39,688 nucleotides of DNA from Promethearchaeota archaeon (GTDB lineage Archaea > Asgardarchaeota > Lokiarchaeia > Sigyniarchaeales > SOKP01), in contig SDNY01000020.1 of the NCBI GenBank assembly GCA_004524535.1, positions 1 to 39,688 of the forward strand, in the 5' to 3' direction. Below are positions 1 through 8,297 of the stretch, piece after piece; positions within the stretch are counted from its first letter, which is position 1, and every line of letters starts with the position of its first letter. The notes under the pieces are model-generated. The model saw nothing but the letters and a program-made list of their open reading frames with translations, was not told where the DNA came from and searched no databases. The position numbers and the translations under genes were made by a program.

Positions 1-41
1 AAAAAAATAAATTAGTTAATTTGAAAAAAGAAGGGTACAAA

Positions 42-515
42 TTATTCTTGACTCTTGTACATTGAGTACCCAATAAGATAGGCCAAAATAACTACTCCAA
101 ACGAAATCGCACCGGCAATATAGAACCACCTTCCAAGCTCTCCTAAAAGGTCCATGATTATCCACTGGAACAACCACATCACCGAAGCAGCAGCCATACC
201 AAAAATCATATCCCATAGAAAATTCCAAAAAGAGTCTTGGCGATCTTCGAATTTCCAACCTAATAAATAGAGAACCACGTTTTCAAAGAACTCCCAAAAT
301 AGCAATAGAAATAGAACTATAATTATAATACTCCACCATGGAATTAAAGCTTGTCCTCCTAACGCTTCGGGAACAGTTATAAATAAGGATACGAGCAAAA
401 ATAACGCGATGCCCAGAGCTAGATGTCCCCAAGAATAAAAATCCCAAGGTGACCGCCCAACATAATCGGAATCTAAGCCAACCAAGGGGATATGTTTTGG
501 ATCATCTTTACCCAT
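42..515 (-). CDS. Four-helix membrane protein of unknown function
   Basis: A 157-residue integral membrane protein. Hydrophobic segments lie at roughly residues 30-50, 60-85, 95-120 and 130-152, separated by short charged loops. An aromatic and acidic motif, WEFFEN, sits after the second helix, and DSFWNFLWD precedes the third. This pattern of acidic and aromatic residues at helix ends is loosely like VanZ or DUF2238-type membrane proteins, but I cannot assign it to a family. The ATG start is supported by an AGGTGA Shine-Dalgarno sequence about 8 nt upstream. It is a single gene, separated from etfA by a 0.6 kb gene-poor stretch. No catalytic residues are evident. Confidence 0.75.
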   Translation of the reverse strand: MGKDDPKHIPLVGLDSDYVGRSPWDFYSWGHLALGIALFLLVSLFITVPEALGGQALIPWWSIIIIVLFLLLFWEFFENVVLYLLGWKFEDRQDSFWNFLWDMIFGMAAASVMWLFQWIIMDLLGELGRWFYIAGAISFGVVILAYLIGYSMYKSQE

Positions 516-939
516 AATAATCTCACCTTTTTACAAATATATTTGATTTTTTATTGAAATTAAATCTCAATTAAAAGATAAATTATTTTAAATGAATTTA
601 AAATTATGGTATAGCCCAAAAAATTCACTCTAATACTCGTTTAAATATAAATTTTTCCTTATCAAGTTCGTAATAAAAGGATAATTTTTCTCAATCATAT
701 CATTTTAATTCTTTTTTTGAAAAAAAATTGGGATAATTTGCTTCAAAAAAAGTAATTTTTATCCCATGAATTTCATGAAAATTTTTTTTTTTTAATTAAA
801 TTTATGCGTTTATTTTCCTTTTATTATTCGATTATTATCTAAAAATTCCCGAAATTTTTTGAGACTCTCAATCTATGTTGTAGCAATCTATTTTATAGAA
901 TAATCGAATAGAGCTTTCATAAAATTGATACTTTATCAG

Positions 940-1014
940 TTAAATTTTTATACTTGAAAAAATATATATACTTTTGAAGAGAATTTTTCTTCTCGTAATG
1001 GAATGTTTAGCCAT
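940..1014 (-). CDS. Possible 24-residue basic peptide
   Basis: An ATG at 1014 is preceded by GGAGG (1024-1028) at 9 nt spacing and, further upstream, by a TATA-like TATATAAA on the same strand (about 1035-1042). The ORF runs 24 codons to TAA. The product would start MAKHSITRRK and is rich in Lys, Arg and Ile, with no recognisable domain. The TATA box would place the transcript start close to the ATG, which fits poorly with use of the Shine-Dalgarno sequence. The ORF may therefore be fortuitous, or part of a small RNA. Confidence 0.25.
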   Translation of the reverse strand: MAKHSITRRKILFKSIYIFSSIKI

Positions 1015-1068
1015 TAATTTATTCCTCCACTAGGTTTATATACTTATGACTATATTACATTCCATTAC
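995..1068. repeat. Perfect 12-bp inverted repeat, 50 nt apart
   Basis: GTAATGGAATGT at 995-1006 is the exact reverse complement of ACATTCCATTAC at 1057-1068, and a T-run (1069-1076) follows the second arm on the plus strand. It could be the closing stem of a small plus-strand RNA ending at the T-run, or paired binding sites around the minus-strand promoter of the 24-codon ORF. The sequence alone does not decide between these. Confidence 0.5.
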
Positions 1069-1103
1069 TTTTTTTTCTTATAATCAGTTTCCTTCTTATT
1101 AAT

Positions 1104-1119
1104 TTTTTCTTAAGAAAAA
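1104..1119 (-). terminator. Likely terminator after etfB-etfA
   Basis: A 16-nt palindrome TTTTTCTTAAGAAAAA lies 15 nt beyond the etfA stop codon and is flanked by T-rich sequence on the transcribed strand. It could form a 6-bp stem with a TTAA loop. T-rich ends of this kind are typical archaeal termination sites. Confidence 0.4.
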
Positions 1120-1133
1120 TTAAAAAGCTTTAT

Positions 1134-2339
1134 TTAAATTGTTTCTTCAGCTCTTACTTTTTTTATCTCTTTTATAAGAGAAGGTATGACCTTATGAAGG
1201 TCTCCAACTATGCCATAATGAGCGGTTTTAAAGATTGGAGCATTTTCATCTTTATTAATTGCTACTATTATATCAGAATTTTGCATACCGACGATGTGTT
1301 GAATTGCTCCTGATATACCACAAGCTATATATAATCTTGGCGAAACTGTTTTTCCTGTCTGCCCAACTTGATGGTCATTATCAATCCAATTGAGTTCTAC
1401 GGCTACTCTTGATCCTCCCACTTCTGCATTTAAAGTAGTAGCTAATTCTTCTATGATCTTAAAATTTTCTTTAGAACCCACACCTCTTCCCCCAGAAACA
1501 ATTATTTCTGCCTCTTCAAGATTTACTGTAACTTTTTCTTTAGTAATTATCTTTACAATTTTTGAAACCGTATCTTTTTCTTTAAAATCATAATCAATTT
1601 TTCTTATTTTTATTTCTTTTTTAACCTTTTCAGGGGTCTTAAATATTCCAGGCCTAACGGTAGCCATCTGTGGTCTGCTCCTTGGAGTTCTAATTGTGGC
1701 CATTATATTTCCCCCAAATGTAGGGCGAGTTTGTAGTAAATTTCTTGTTTCAGCATCAATATCTAATCCAGTACAATCTGCTGTAAGACCCGCATTTAAT
1801 CTTTTTGCTACTCTTGGAGCAAAATCTCTTCCAGTTGGCGTTGCTCCAATTAATATAATTTCTGGTTTATTTTTACTAATTAATTCAGTTAATACCTTTA
1901 CATATAAATCAGAATAATAATCTTTCAAAATTTTAGATTTAACATAAATTATCTCATCTACGCCGTAATAACTAAATTCATCCAATAGATTGTCAAAATT
2001 AGCTCCTAATATCACTAAGGTCAAATTTACCTTTAAAATATCTGCTAATTCTCTCCCTTTTCCTAACAGTTGATACGCGACATCATGAATTTTATCTTTA
2101 TAATGTTCTGCTATAACCCAAATTCCCTTGTATTTAGAGATATCAACTCTTTTGACTTTAAATTCCTCACGTTCTAAAATAATCGCTTCAACAGTACACG
2201 CCTCCACACAAGCACCACATAAATTGCAATCTTCTGTAATATGGGCTTTGTCATCTATTATTTCAATCCCCCCATAGGGACATGAAGCTACACAAGAACC
2301 ACACCCAGTACATAACTCATCATCTATTCGAATGCTCAT
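1134..2339 (-). CDS. etfA: Electron transfer flavoprotein alpha subunit with N-terminal ferredoxin domain
   Basis: A 401-residue EtfA/FixB protein. The first 55 residues are a two-cluster ferredoxin domain, with CTGCGSCVASCP and CNLCGACVEACT each ligating a [4Fe-4S] cluster. The ETF alpha domain follows, and the C-terminal FAD-binding part contains GGRGVGSKENF and QVGQTGKTVSP. The extra ferredoxin domain is found in ETFs of strict anaerobes, for example the Acetobacterium caffeoyl-CoA reductase ETF, and suggests electron exchange with ferredoxin. The gene follows etfB by 15 nt and has a strong GAGGAGG Shine-Dalgarno sequence, so the two are one operon. The likely electron partner is the acyl-CoA dehydrogenase upstream at 3495-4649. 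Whether it bifurcates electrons cannot be read from the sequence alone. Confidence 0.95.
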   Translation of the reverse strand: MSIRIDDELCTGCGSCVASCPYGGIEIIDDKAHITEDCNLCGACVEACTVEAIILEREEFKVKRVDISKYKGIWVIAEHYKDKIHDVAYQLLGKGRELADILKVNLTLVILGANFDNLLDEFSYYGVDEIIYVKSKILKDYYSDLYVKVLTELISKNKPEIILIGATPTGRDFAPRVAKRLNAGLTADCTGLDIDAETRNLLQTRPTFGGNIMATIRTPRSRPQMATVRPGIFKTPEKVKKEIKIRKIDYDFKEKDTVSKIVKIITKEKVTVNLEEAEIIVSGGRGVGSKENFKIIEELATTLNAEVGGSRVAVELNWIDNDHQVGQTGKTVSPRLYIACGISGAIQHIVGMQNSDIIVAINKDENAPIFKTAHYGIVGDLHKVIPSLIKEIKKVRAEETI

Positions 2340-2354
2340 TTTTTTGTCCTCCTC

Positions 2355-3164
2355 TTAAAAAATTTTATCCTCCTTTAATTTTTGACAAAGTTCACGAGAC
2401 ATCTCTTCTATAGTTCCAGTTAATTTGATATGTTCCCCTTTTCGTTCAGGAATAAAAATTTTCCAGACTTCTGTTTGTGAACCAGTTAATCCAATAAATG
2501 CCTTATCTGCATTTAACGCCTTAGCATCTAATTTAGTTACTTCCTTTTGTTCATATGCGTCTATGATTCCAGACATAGTAGGATACTTAGGCGTATTAAT
2601 TTGTTTTAAAACAGAGATTAATACGGGTAATTTGGTTTCAATAACTACAATTTCTTCAGTTCTAAAGACTCTCTCAGCAATAATACTATCATCGTCTTTT
2701 AATTCGAATTTTTGAACATATGTTATTTGTGGAATCTGTAGTTCTTCTGCCAATTCAGGACCCACTTGTGCCGTATCTCCATCAATCGCTTGGGTTCCAC
2801 AAATTATAATATATTTCTCATCCTTTTTTGAATCATTCAATATTTTTTTAATAGATAAGGCTAGAGCATGTGACGTAGCTAATGTATCTGCCCCTGCGAA
2901 TGCTCTATCGGTTAATAGGAAGGCTCTGTCCGCGCCCATAGCTAGTGCTTCCCGTAATGCTTTTTCTGCTTGAGATGGTCCCATGCTGATTGCTATTACT
3001 TCAGCTTCACGCTCTTCTTTTATTTTTAAAGCCAATTCGATTCCATTTTTGTCCATCGGATTGATGATTGATGGTATTCCCTCTCTTATCAAAGTATTAG
3101 TTTTTGGATCAATTTTAACTTCTGATATGCCGGGTACTTGTTTAATACAGACGAAAATCTTCAT
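2355..3164 (-). CDS. etfB: Electron transfer flavoprotein beta subunit
   Basis: A 269-residue EtfB/FixA protein of normal length. Diagnostic segments are the N-terminal VCIKQVPG, IINPMDKNGIELALKIKE, and the nucleotide-binding ADTLATSHALA stretch. It forms the FAD- and nucleotide-binding heterodimer with the ferredoxin-containing alpha subunit encoded 15 nt downstream. EtfB is transcribed first in the two-gene operon. No strong Shine-Dalgarno sequence precedes the ATG, which suggests a short-leader or leaderless transcript. The pair probably accepts electrons from acyl-CoA dehydrogenases or delivers them to enoyl-CoA reductases in the cytoplasm. Confidence 0.95.
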   Translation of the reverse strand: MKIFVCIKQVPGISEVKIDPKTNTLIREGIPSIINPMDKNGIELALKIKEEREAEVIAISMGPSQAEKALREALAMGADRAFLLTDRAFAGADTLATSHALALSIKKILNDSKKDEKYIIICGTQAIDGDTAQVGPELAEELQIPQITYVQKFELKDDDSIIAERVFRTEEIVVIETKLPVLISVLKQINTPKYPTMSGIIDAYEQKEVTKLDAKALNADKAFIGLTGSQTEVWKIFIPERKGEHIKLTGTIEEMSRELCQKLKEDKIF

Positions 3165-3494
3165 TTTTCAATATTTTAGGTTAAAACTTGTTAAACTTTA
3201 TAATATTAATAATTTTAAATATTTTTTATTCGTAAATTATTTTCACAAATTATTTGTTTTCGCAAGGAATTCAATTTGAGATATAAATATAATTTTTATT
3301 ATTAGAAAACCTTTCTAAATTAATTAACAGATATTATTGAATCTGTCATAAAAGATGCAGAAAAATATATAAAAAGGGCTTCTAATTTAGCAAAGTAGTC
3401 CTAAGTTCTCTTTTTTTTTTGATGAGTTAGGTTTCTGCCTTCTCTATATTTTATAAAATTTTAAAACACGAAAGTTTTTTTATTTCATTAGTTC
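3165..3494. other. 330 bp intergenic, etfB promoter side
   Basis: This AT-rich stretch lies between the acyl-CoA dehydrogenase stop and the etfB start. It must hold the etfB promoter, and several TATA-like stretches are present without one standing out. On the plus strand, 3324-3398 is a short open stretch that looks like a piece of a histone helix, followed by a T-run at 3411-3420. Nothing else is recognisable. Confidence 0.4.
3324..3398 (+). pseudogene. Possible histone-fold fragment
   Basis: The 24 codons before TAG read LTDIIESVIKDAEKYIKRAS plus NLAK. This has the heptad pattern of the long central helix of an archaeal histone and stops where the RKT loop would be expected. It has no start codon and no remaining flanking histone sequence. 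It may be a decayed histone gene or chance similarity in an amphipathic stretch. Confidence 0.12.
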
Positions 3495-4649
3495 TTAAAG
3501 TGTCATTCTTAATAAATGGTTAGCGATAACCATTCGCTGAATTTCACTCGTCCCTTCATATATCTCCGCCATCTTGGCATCTCTGAAATATCGCTCAACA
3601 GGGTAAGCTTTCATCAATCCATAAGCCCCATGTATTTGAATTGCATCGTGAGCTGCCTGCATTGCAGCTTCAGAGGCTTTAAGCTTTGCCATTGAACTAA
3701 CCAATCCATAAGGGATACCATTATCGCGCATCCATGCTGCTTTATAGGTTAATAATCGAGAACACTCGACAGCAACTCCCATATCAGCAATTTTCCATTG
3801 TACACCTTGAAATCGTCCAATAGGTTTTCCAAATTGTATCCTTTCATTTGCGTATTTAATTGAAGCTTCGAGTGCTGCTTGTCCTAATCCGACGCATTGT
3901 GCTGCCATAAGAATTCGACCATAATCTAGAATTTGTAAACCTAATCTAAATCCTTGTCCAACGCCACCTAAGACATTTTCTTTAGGAATTCGGACATCTT
4001 GAAAAACAAGCTCTGAAGTATTAGATGCTCTTACGCCCAGTTTATCTTCTCTGACACCTACAGAATATCCTGGTGTGTGTGTATCTACTATAAAAATGGT
4101 TAATTCTGGTCTTTTTCCCTTTTCTCCTGTTTTTGTTACGACGAGTAAAACCTCAGCAATACCTCCATTTGTAGCAAAAATTTTACTACCATTTAAAACC
4201 CATTCATCACCATCTAAATATGCGTTCATTTCAACACCGTGAGCATCAGAACCGGCGTTCGCTTCAGTTAATGCGAAAACACCCAATTTATCGCCCTTCG
4301 CAAGCGGAATTAAAAATTCTTGCTTTTGTTCTTCTGTTCCAAAAATATATATGGGATAAGCGCAAACACTCGCATGAACACCAGTTGTAATCGACCAAGA
4401 AGCGTCAATCCTTCCAATTTCTTCAGTAATAATACAAAAACTTACAGTATCATCATGTAATCCAGCACCTCCGTACTCCTTTGGAACACAAGTACCAAAA
4501 TACCCCATTCTTTTCATTTCTTCCATTACTCTTGGATCTAACTGTGAGTTCTGGTCACTCTCTTCTGCAATTGGAGCAATAAATTCCTCCGCAAACTCAC
4601 GAGTGATTTTGCGTATCATTTCTTGTTTAGGAGTAAGCTTAAAATTCAT
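3495..4649 (-). CDS. Acyl-CoA dehydrogenase
   Basis: A 384-residue flavoprotein of the acyl-CoA dehydrogenase family, full length. The N-terminal helical domain contains PKEYGGAGL. The middle domain has the FAD/substrate motif ALTEANAGSDAHG. The C-terminal domain carries GRFQGVQWKIADM and ends with IYEGTSEIQRMVIANHLL, where the Glu of YEGTSE is the usual catalytic base in the short- and medium-chain branch. It should oxidise an acyl-CoA to the 2-enoyl-CoA and hand electrons to the ETF encoded just downstream on the same strand, 330 bp away. It is divergent from the acyl-CoA mutase operon, and the shared upstream region holds a direct repeat. Chain-length or branch specificity cannot be called. 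Confidence 0.95.
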   Translation of the reverse strand: MNFKLTPKQEMIRKITREFAEEFIAPIAEESDQNSQLDPRVMEEMKRMGYFGTCVPKEYGGAGLHDDTVSFCIITEEIGRIDASWSITTGVHASVCAYPIYIFGTEEQKQEFLIPLAKGDKLGVFALTEANAGSDAHGVEMNAYLDGDEWVLNGSKIFATNGGIAEVLLVVTKTGEKGKRPELTIFIVDTHTPGYSVGVREDKLGVRASNTSELVFQDVRIPKENVLGGVGQGFRLGLQILDYGRILMAAQCVGLGQAALEASIKYANERIQFGKPIGRFQGVQWKIADMGVAVECSRLLTYKAAWMRDNGIPYGLVSSMAKLKASEAAMQAAHDAIQIHGAYGLMKAYPVERYFRDAKMAEIYEGTSEIQRMVIANHLLRMTL

Positions 4650-4712
4650 AATAAACCATCAAGTACCTAATTTCTTCTTAAATCTCTTTTGAAATAATAT
4701 TCTTTCAAGAAA

Positions 4713-4848
4713 ATTAAATGGTTTAGTTATTAATTATAAATATATTTTATCAATAACATTAAACTTATTATCTATATCTAACAATGAAAACATCCTTTAT
4801 TCAAAAGATTAAATGGTTTCAATAATTATTAAAATTATATTTTATCAA
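4713..4848. repeat. Imperfect direct repeat in divergent promoter region
   Basis: Two copies of a roughly 41-nt element (4713-4753 and 4808-4848) both begin ATTAAATGGTTT and end ATTTTATCAA, with AT-rich middles that align apart from a few changes. They lie between the divergently transcribed acyl-CoA dehydrogenase and acyl-CoA mutase genes, 96 bp start to start. This is a natural place for a shared regulator to bind. Each copy also contains TATA-like sequence, so duplicated core promoters are an alternative. Confidence 0.5.
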
Positions 4849-4887
4849 ATTAAATTTTGAATAATACTCAATTGGTAAGATTATATT

Positions 4888-6561
4888 ATGTGGGAAAAAG
4901 AATACTTAGAAAAAATCAGCAAAGCCAAATTAGAATGGGAAGAAAAATTTAAAAATAGCAAGGAACGTGATGGTAAATTTGAAACTGACTCTGAAATTCC
5001 AATTAAAAGATTATATACTCCATTAGATGTCAAAGGCGACTATTTAGACAAGGTCAACTTCCCTGGACGTGCTCCATACACACGTGGGATATATCCGACT
5101 ATGTATAGAGGTCGTGTATGGACAATGAGATTGTTTTCAGGTCATGGTACCCCAGAAGAAACCAATAAGCGATGGAAATTTTTATACGATAATGGTGAAA
5201 CTGGATTCAGTGCCGCTGTTGATGCTTTAACATTTAATGGTATTGATCCAACAAATCCAGATGGTTCACCAGAGGTCGGTACCTCAGGGGTTCCTTTATA
5301 TTGTATTGATAGCTTATTTGCTCTCACAGAAGATATCCCTATTGATAAGATTAGTGTTGCTTTAGTTGTTGAGCCCTTTACTTCTGCTCCAGTATGTTCT
5401 ATGTATTTTAATATGGCAAAAATGCGTGGATATGACATTAAAAATCTGGTGGGAACTACTCAAAATGATATTTTAACTATGACAGTTGGATATATTCCCT
5501 ATAAAAATGTTGCACCAAATCATCTACTTCGGCTAGCATGTGATTTTATTGAATGGACTGTAGCAATGAAAAATGTGCCTAAATGGCATCCGATAAATTT
5601 TACGGGATATAATTATCGTGAAGGGGGCATTGATGCCGTTCAAGAATTAGGATTTGTATTTGCAAGTGCCTGTTCCCATATTGATAATCTTATTGAAAGG
5701 GGTTGGAAAGTTGATGATTTTGTAGGCAGACTTGCCTTTCATTTAGCAGCACATAAGGATTTTTTTGAAGAAATTGCTAAATTTCGAGCCGCAAGAAGAA
5801 TTTGGTATAAATTAATGACAGATAGATATGAGTCAAAAGATGAAAGGAATCATGGGTTTCGCTTTCACATCCAAACGGCTGGATCATCTTTAACGGCACA
5901 AACACCCTTGGTTAATATAATAAGAACTGCGATTCAAGGTTTAGAAGCAACAATAGGCGGATGTCAATCCCTTCACACGAATTCCTACGATGAAGCAATT
6001 TGTTTGCCTTCAGAAGAGGCCGCTCTAATAGCGCTTAGGACACAACAAGTATTATCAGACGAAACTCGCATCACGAACACTGTTGATCCATTGGCTGGTT
6101 CTTATTATGTTGAATGGTTAACTGATGAGATCGAGGAAAGAGTATGGAAATATATTGAGAAAATAGAAAAAGTAGGAAATATTGCTAAGGCTCTCTCTAC
6201 AGGATTTTTATACAAAGAAATGAGAGATGCATTTCACCGTAGACAAGCTCGTATTGAAAAGGGCGAAGAAATCATGTTAGGTGTCAATAAATATGCTGTC
6301 CCCTATGACGAAGTTACAGATGTATTCAGAACAAATAAAGAAGCTGTAAAAATTGAACAAGAAAGAATTAGAAAGCTTAAAGAAAGAAGAGATAATGCGA
6401 AATTAGAGAGAATTCTGGACGATCTCCGTAAGGTGTGCGAGAAAGAGGAAAATGTAATGCCTGTTATAATGGAAGCTACTAAAGAAGGAGCGACTGTAGG
6501 CGAGATTTGTGATATCTACAGAGAAATATGGGGTATCTGGGATCCTCCCTTAGCTATTTAA
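4888..6561 (+). CDS. B12-dependent acyl-CoA mutase, catalytic subunit (divergent methylmalonyl-CoA mutase family)
   Basis: A 557-residue TIM-barrel acyl-CoA mutase subunit without the B12-binding domain, which is encoded 18 nt downstream. Family signatures include YPTMYRGRVWTMR, GTTQNDIL, QTAGSSLTAQ, SLHTNSYDEA, DPLAGSYYVEWLT and the terminal GVNKY. It would rearrange the carbon skeleton of an acyl-CoA by a radical mechanism using adenosylcobalamin. The substrate pocket is unusual. By alignment to Propionibacterium numbering, Tyr89 is Phe83, Arg207 falls on Tyr202 (or Gly201), and catalytic His244 is Asn242. Methylmalonyl-CoA mutases keep Tyr, Arg and His, so the natural substrate is probably not methylmalonyl-CoA. 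The gene leads an operon with the B12 subunit and MeaB. Family assignment is certain; the substrate is unknown. Confidence 0.9.
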   Translation: MWEKEYLEKISKAKLEWEEKFKNSKERDGKFETDSEIPIKRLYTPLDVKGDYLDKVNFPGRAPYTRGIYPTMYRGRVWTMRLFSGHGTPEETNKRWKFLYDNGETGFSAAVDALTFNGIDPTNPDGSPEVGTSGVPLYCIDSLFALTEDIPIDKISVALVVEPFTSAPVCSMYFNMAKMRGYDIKNLVGTTQNDILTMTVGYIPYKNVAPNHLLRLACDFIEWTVAMKNVPKWHPINFTGYNYREGGIDAVQELGFVFASACSHIDNLIERGWKVDDFVGRLAFHLAAHKDFFEEIAKFRAARRIWYKLMTDRYESKDERNHGFRFHIQTAGSSLTAQTPLVNIIRTAIQGLEATIGGCQSLHTNSYDEAICLPSEEAALIALRTQQVLSDETRITNTVDPLAGSYYVEWLTDEIEERVWKYIEKIEKVGNIAKALSTGFLYKEMRDAFHRRQARIEKGEEIMLGVNKYAVPYDEVTDVFRTNKEAVKIEQERIRKLKERRDNAKLERILDDLRKVCEKEENVMPVIMEATKEGATVGEICDIYREIWGIWDPPLAI

Positions 6562-6579
6562 GATTTAGAGGTTATTACA

Positions 6580-6978
6580 ATGGCAGATGGAAAAATTAGG
6601 GTTTTAATGTCAAAACCAGGAATTGATGGGCATTGGCGTGGCGGGATTGTTATCTCAAGAGCGCTAAGAGATGCTGGGATGGAACTTATATTTGGTGGAT
6701 TTCAGAATGTTGAGCAATGTGTTGAATCTGCTATCCAAGAAGATGTGGATGTCATAGGGTTAAGTATACATTCAGGTGCACATTTCGCATATGTAAAGAG
6801 GCTTTTAGATTTGATAGAAGAAAAAGGACTTACGGACCAATTTATGTTACTTGTCGGAGGTGTAATTCCTGCTAGGGATTTTTCCGAGCTTAAGAAAATG
6901 GGAGTAGCTAATGTTTATGGTCCCGGTACTATGACTAAAGATGTTGTTGAATTTATTAAAGAAAATATTAAGAAATAG
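6580..6978 (+). CDS. B12-binding subunit of the acyl-CoA mutase
   Basis: A 132-residue cobalamin-binding domain protein (Rossmann-like). The motif D16-G-H18-W-R-G provides the lower axial histidine of base-off/His-on cobalamin. The usual SxL motif reads S62-I-H64, so Leu is replaced by His, and VGGVIP supplies the Gly-Gly element near the C-terminus. It pairs with the separate catalytic subunit directly upstream (18 nt gap) to form the holo-mutase, as in archaeal two-subunit mutases. GAGGT precedes the ATG. The changed SxL motif parallels the altered residues in the large subunit and again points to a specialised mutase. Confidence 0.92.
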   Translation: MADGKIRVLMSKPGIDGHWRGGIVISRALRDAGMELIFGGFQNVEQCVESAIQEDVDVIGLSIHSGAHFAYVKRLLDLIEEKGLTDQFMLLVGGVIPARDFSELKKMGVANVYGPGTMTKDVVEFIKENIKK

Positions 6979-7044
6979 TATGATATAGATTTTGAAAATA
7001 ACAATTTAAGCAATAAAGGAATAAATTTTTGGAGTTTTATTTAT

Positions 7045-8016
7045 TTGAGAAGAGAGTATGATATTGATCTTTTAATTAGAAAATTTAAAGAGAAAGATAA
7101 AATAGCTTTAGCAAGGTTAATTTCTATTATAGAAAATCATCCTGAAAAAGCTTCAGACATTTTTAAAAATTTTAATCATATTAAACATGATTCCTACATT
7201 ATAGGAATAACAGGATCTCCAGGTGTTGGAAAGAGTACTTTAACTGGAGCTATAGCTAAGAGACTCCTGAAAGAAGGGAAATCTATCGGTGTAATTTCAG
7301 TCGATCCAACTTCTCCTTTCAGTGGAGGTGCATTTTTAGGAGATAGAGTAAGGATGACAGAAGTTTCATTGGATCCCAATATCTTTATCAGAAGTCTTGC
7401 TTCGAGAGGGTATAGAGGTGGTATCTCAAGAGCTGTGCTTGATATTACATTATTATACGAAGCTTTTGGGATGGATTTCATTATTATCGAAACGGTAGGC
7501 GTCGGACAATCTGAATTTGAGATATACAATTTAGCTTATACGATTATTGTTGTCATGGTCCCAGGTTACGGAGATGCTATTCAAATGCAGAAAGCGGGAA
7601 TTATTGAAATAGGAGATATATACGATGTCAACAAAAAAGATCTGGGTGGTGCTGATATAGCTGCTCATATAGATATGATGCTTGACGACTCAACATTTCA
7701 AGGTGGCTGGAGACCACCTATTGTGCAGACAAATTCTATTACAGGTGATGGAGTGGATGAGCTAATTGAAAACATCTGGGATCATAAAGAACACATTGAA
7801 CTCTCTGATTTATTATCAGAGAAGAAAAAAATTCGTTTTGCTTATAAAATAAAGGAATTACTTTATTATAAGATTGATATAGTCTTAGAAAGTCTCATTA
7901 ATCAAGATGAGTTAAATCATATAACAACAAAAGCATTAGAAAATAAATTCCAGATATACGATTTAGTTCATGATCTATTCAGCGATGTTAAATTTGAACG
8001 AAAAAGTAAGAGTTAG
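7045..8016 (+). CDS. meaB: MeaB/ArgK-type G3E GTPase, mutase chaperone
   Basis: A 323-residue P-loop GTPase. The Walker A motif is G57-SPGVGKST, the Mg-binding and switch region contains SVDPTSPFSGGAFLGDRVRM, FIIIETVGVGQSE is the Walker B region, and VNKKDLGGAD is the guanine-specificity NKxD motif. MeaB proteins load and protect adenosylcobalamin in acyl-CoA mutases, and this gene closes the mutase operon 66 nt after the B12 subunit. The start is a TTG at 7045 with a GGAG Shine-Dalgarno sequence at 7031-7034; no in-frame ATG lies near it. Length and motifs are normal for the family. Confidence 0.93.
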   Translation: MRREYDIDLLIRKFKEKDKIALARLISIIENHPEKASDIFKNFNHIKHDSYIIGITGSPGVGKSTLTGAIAKRLLKEGKSIGVISVDPTSPFSGGAFLGDRVRMTEVSLDPNIFIRSLASRGYRGGISRAVLDITLLYEAFGMDFIIIETVGVGQSEFEIYNLAYTIIVVMVPGYGDAIQMQKAGIIEIGDIYDVNKKDLGGADIAAHIDMMLDDSTFQGGWRPPIVQTNSITGDGVDELIENIWDHKEHIELSDLLSEKKKIRFAYKIKELLYYKIDIVLESLINQDELNHITTKALENKFQIYDLVHDLFSDVKFERKSKS

Positions 8017-8032
8017 TCCGTTTTTGGTCTTA

Positions 8033-8260
8033 CTAGTTATTTTTACTCCCTTTATAGTTAGGCGTTAATGCGTGGCAGTTAGGGCAGAGAAGTTCAAGGT
8101 TTTCAGGTCTGTTGTTCTGACGATTTCCATCGATGTGGTGTATATCGAGAGGAGATTTTCTAGTGTAAGGATTGATTTCATGCCTCCTACATTTTGGACA
8201 CATTCCTCGCGAAGTAATTAAAGAACAACAATGTTTTATTAAAGAAAAAAATATAAACAA
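8033..8260 (-). CDS. Small HNH endonuclease-type protein, possibly a fragment
   Basis: Residues 20-70 form a compact HNH/zinc-ribbon domain: CPKC, then the HHIDGNRQNNRPENL core, then CPNCHALTPNYKG. These are the metal-binding cysteines and catalytic histidines of small phage and mobile-intron HNH nucleases. The 75-residue form needs a TTG start at 8260 and begins with a hydrophobic stretch unlike other HNH proteins. Starting at the internal ATG gives 56 residues. Either way the usual N-terminal part is missing, so this may be a remnant of a mobile nuclease. It is convergent with the mutase operon, 16 nt from meaB. Confidence 0.6.
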   Translation of the reverse strand: MFIFFSLIKHCCSLITSRGMCPKCRRHEINPYTRKSPLDIHHIDGNRQNNRPENLELLCPNCHALTPNYKGSKNN

Positions 8261-8297
8261 TAATAAAAAAACAATTTAAAAAATACTCAAGATTGCA

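Larger units (their letters stand above)
516..1133. other. Gene-poor 618 bp stretch with a tiny ORF and an inverted repeat
   Basis: The stretch lies between the membrane protein gene and the end of etfA and is very AT-rich. It holds no long reading frame. Three things stand out: a 24-codon ORF on the minus strand (940-1014) with a good Shine-Dalgarno sequence, a perfect 12-bp inverted repeat (995-1006 and 1057-1068), and a palindrome just after the etfA stop. I see no tRNA or CRISPR repeats here. Confidence 0.6.
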
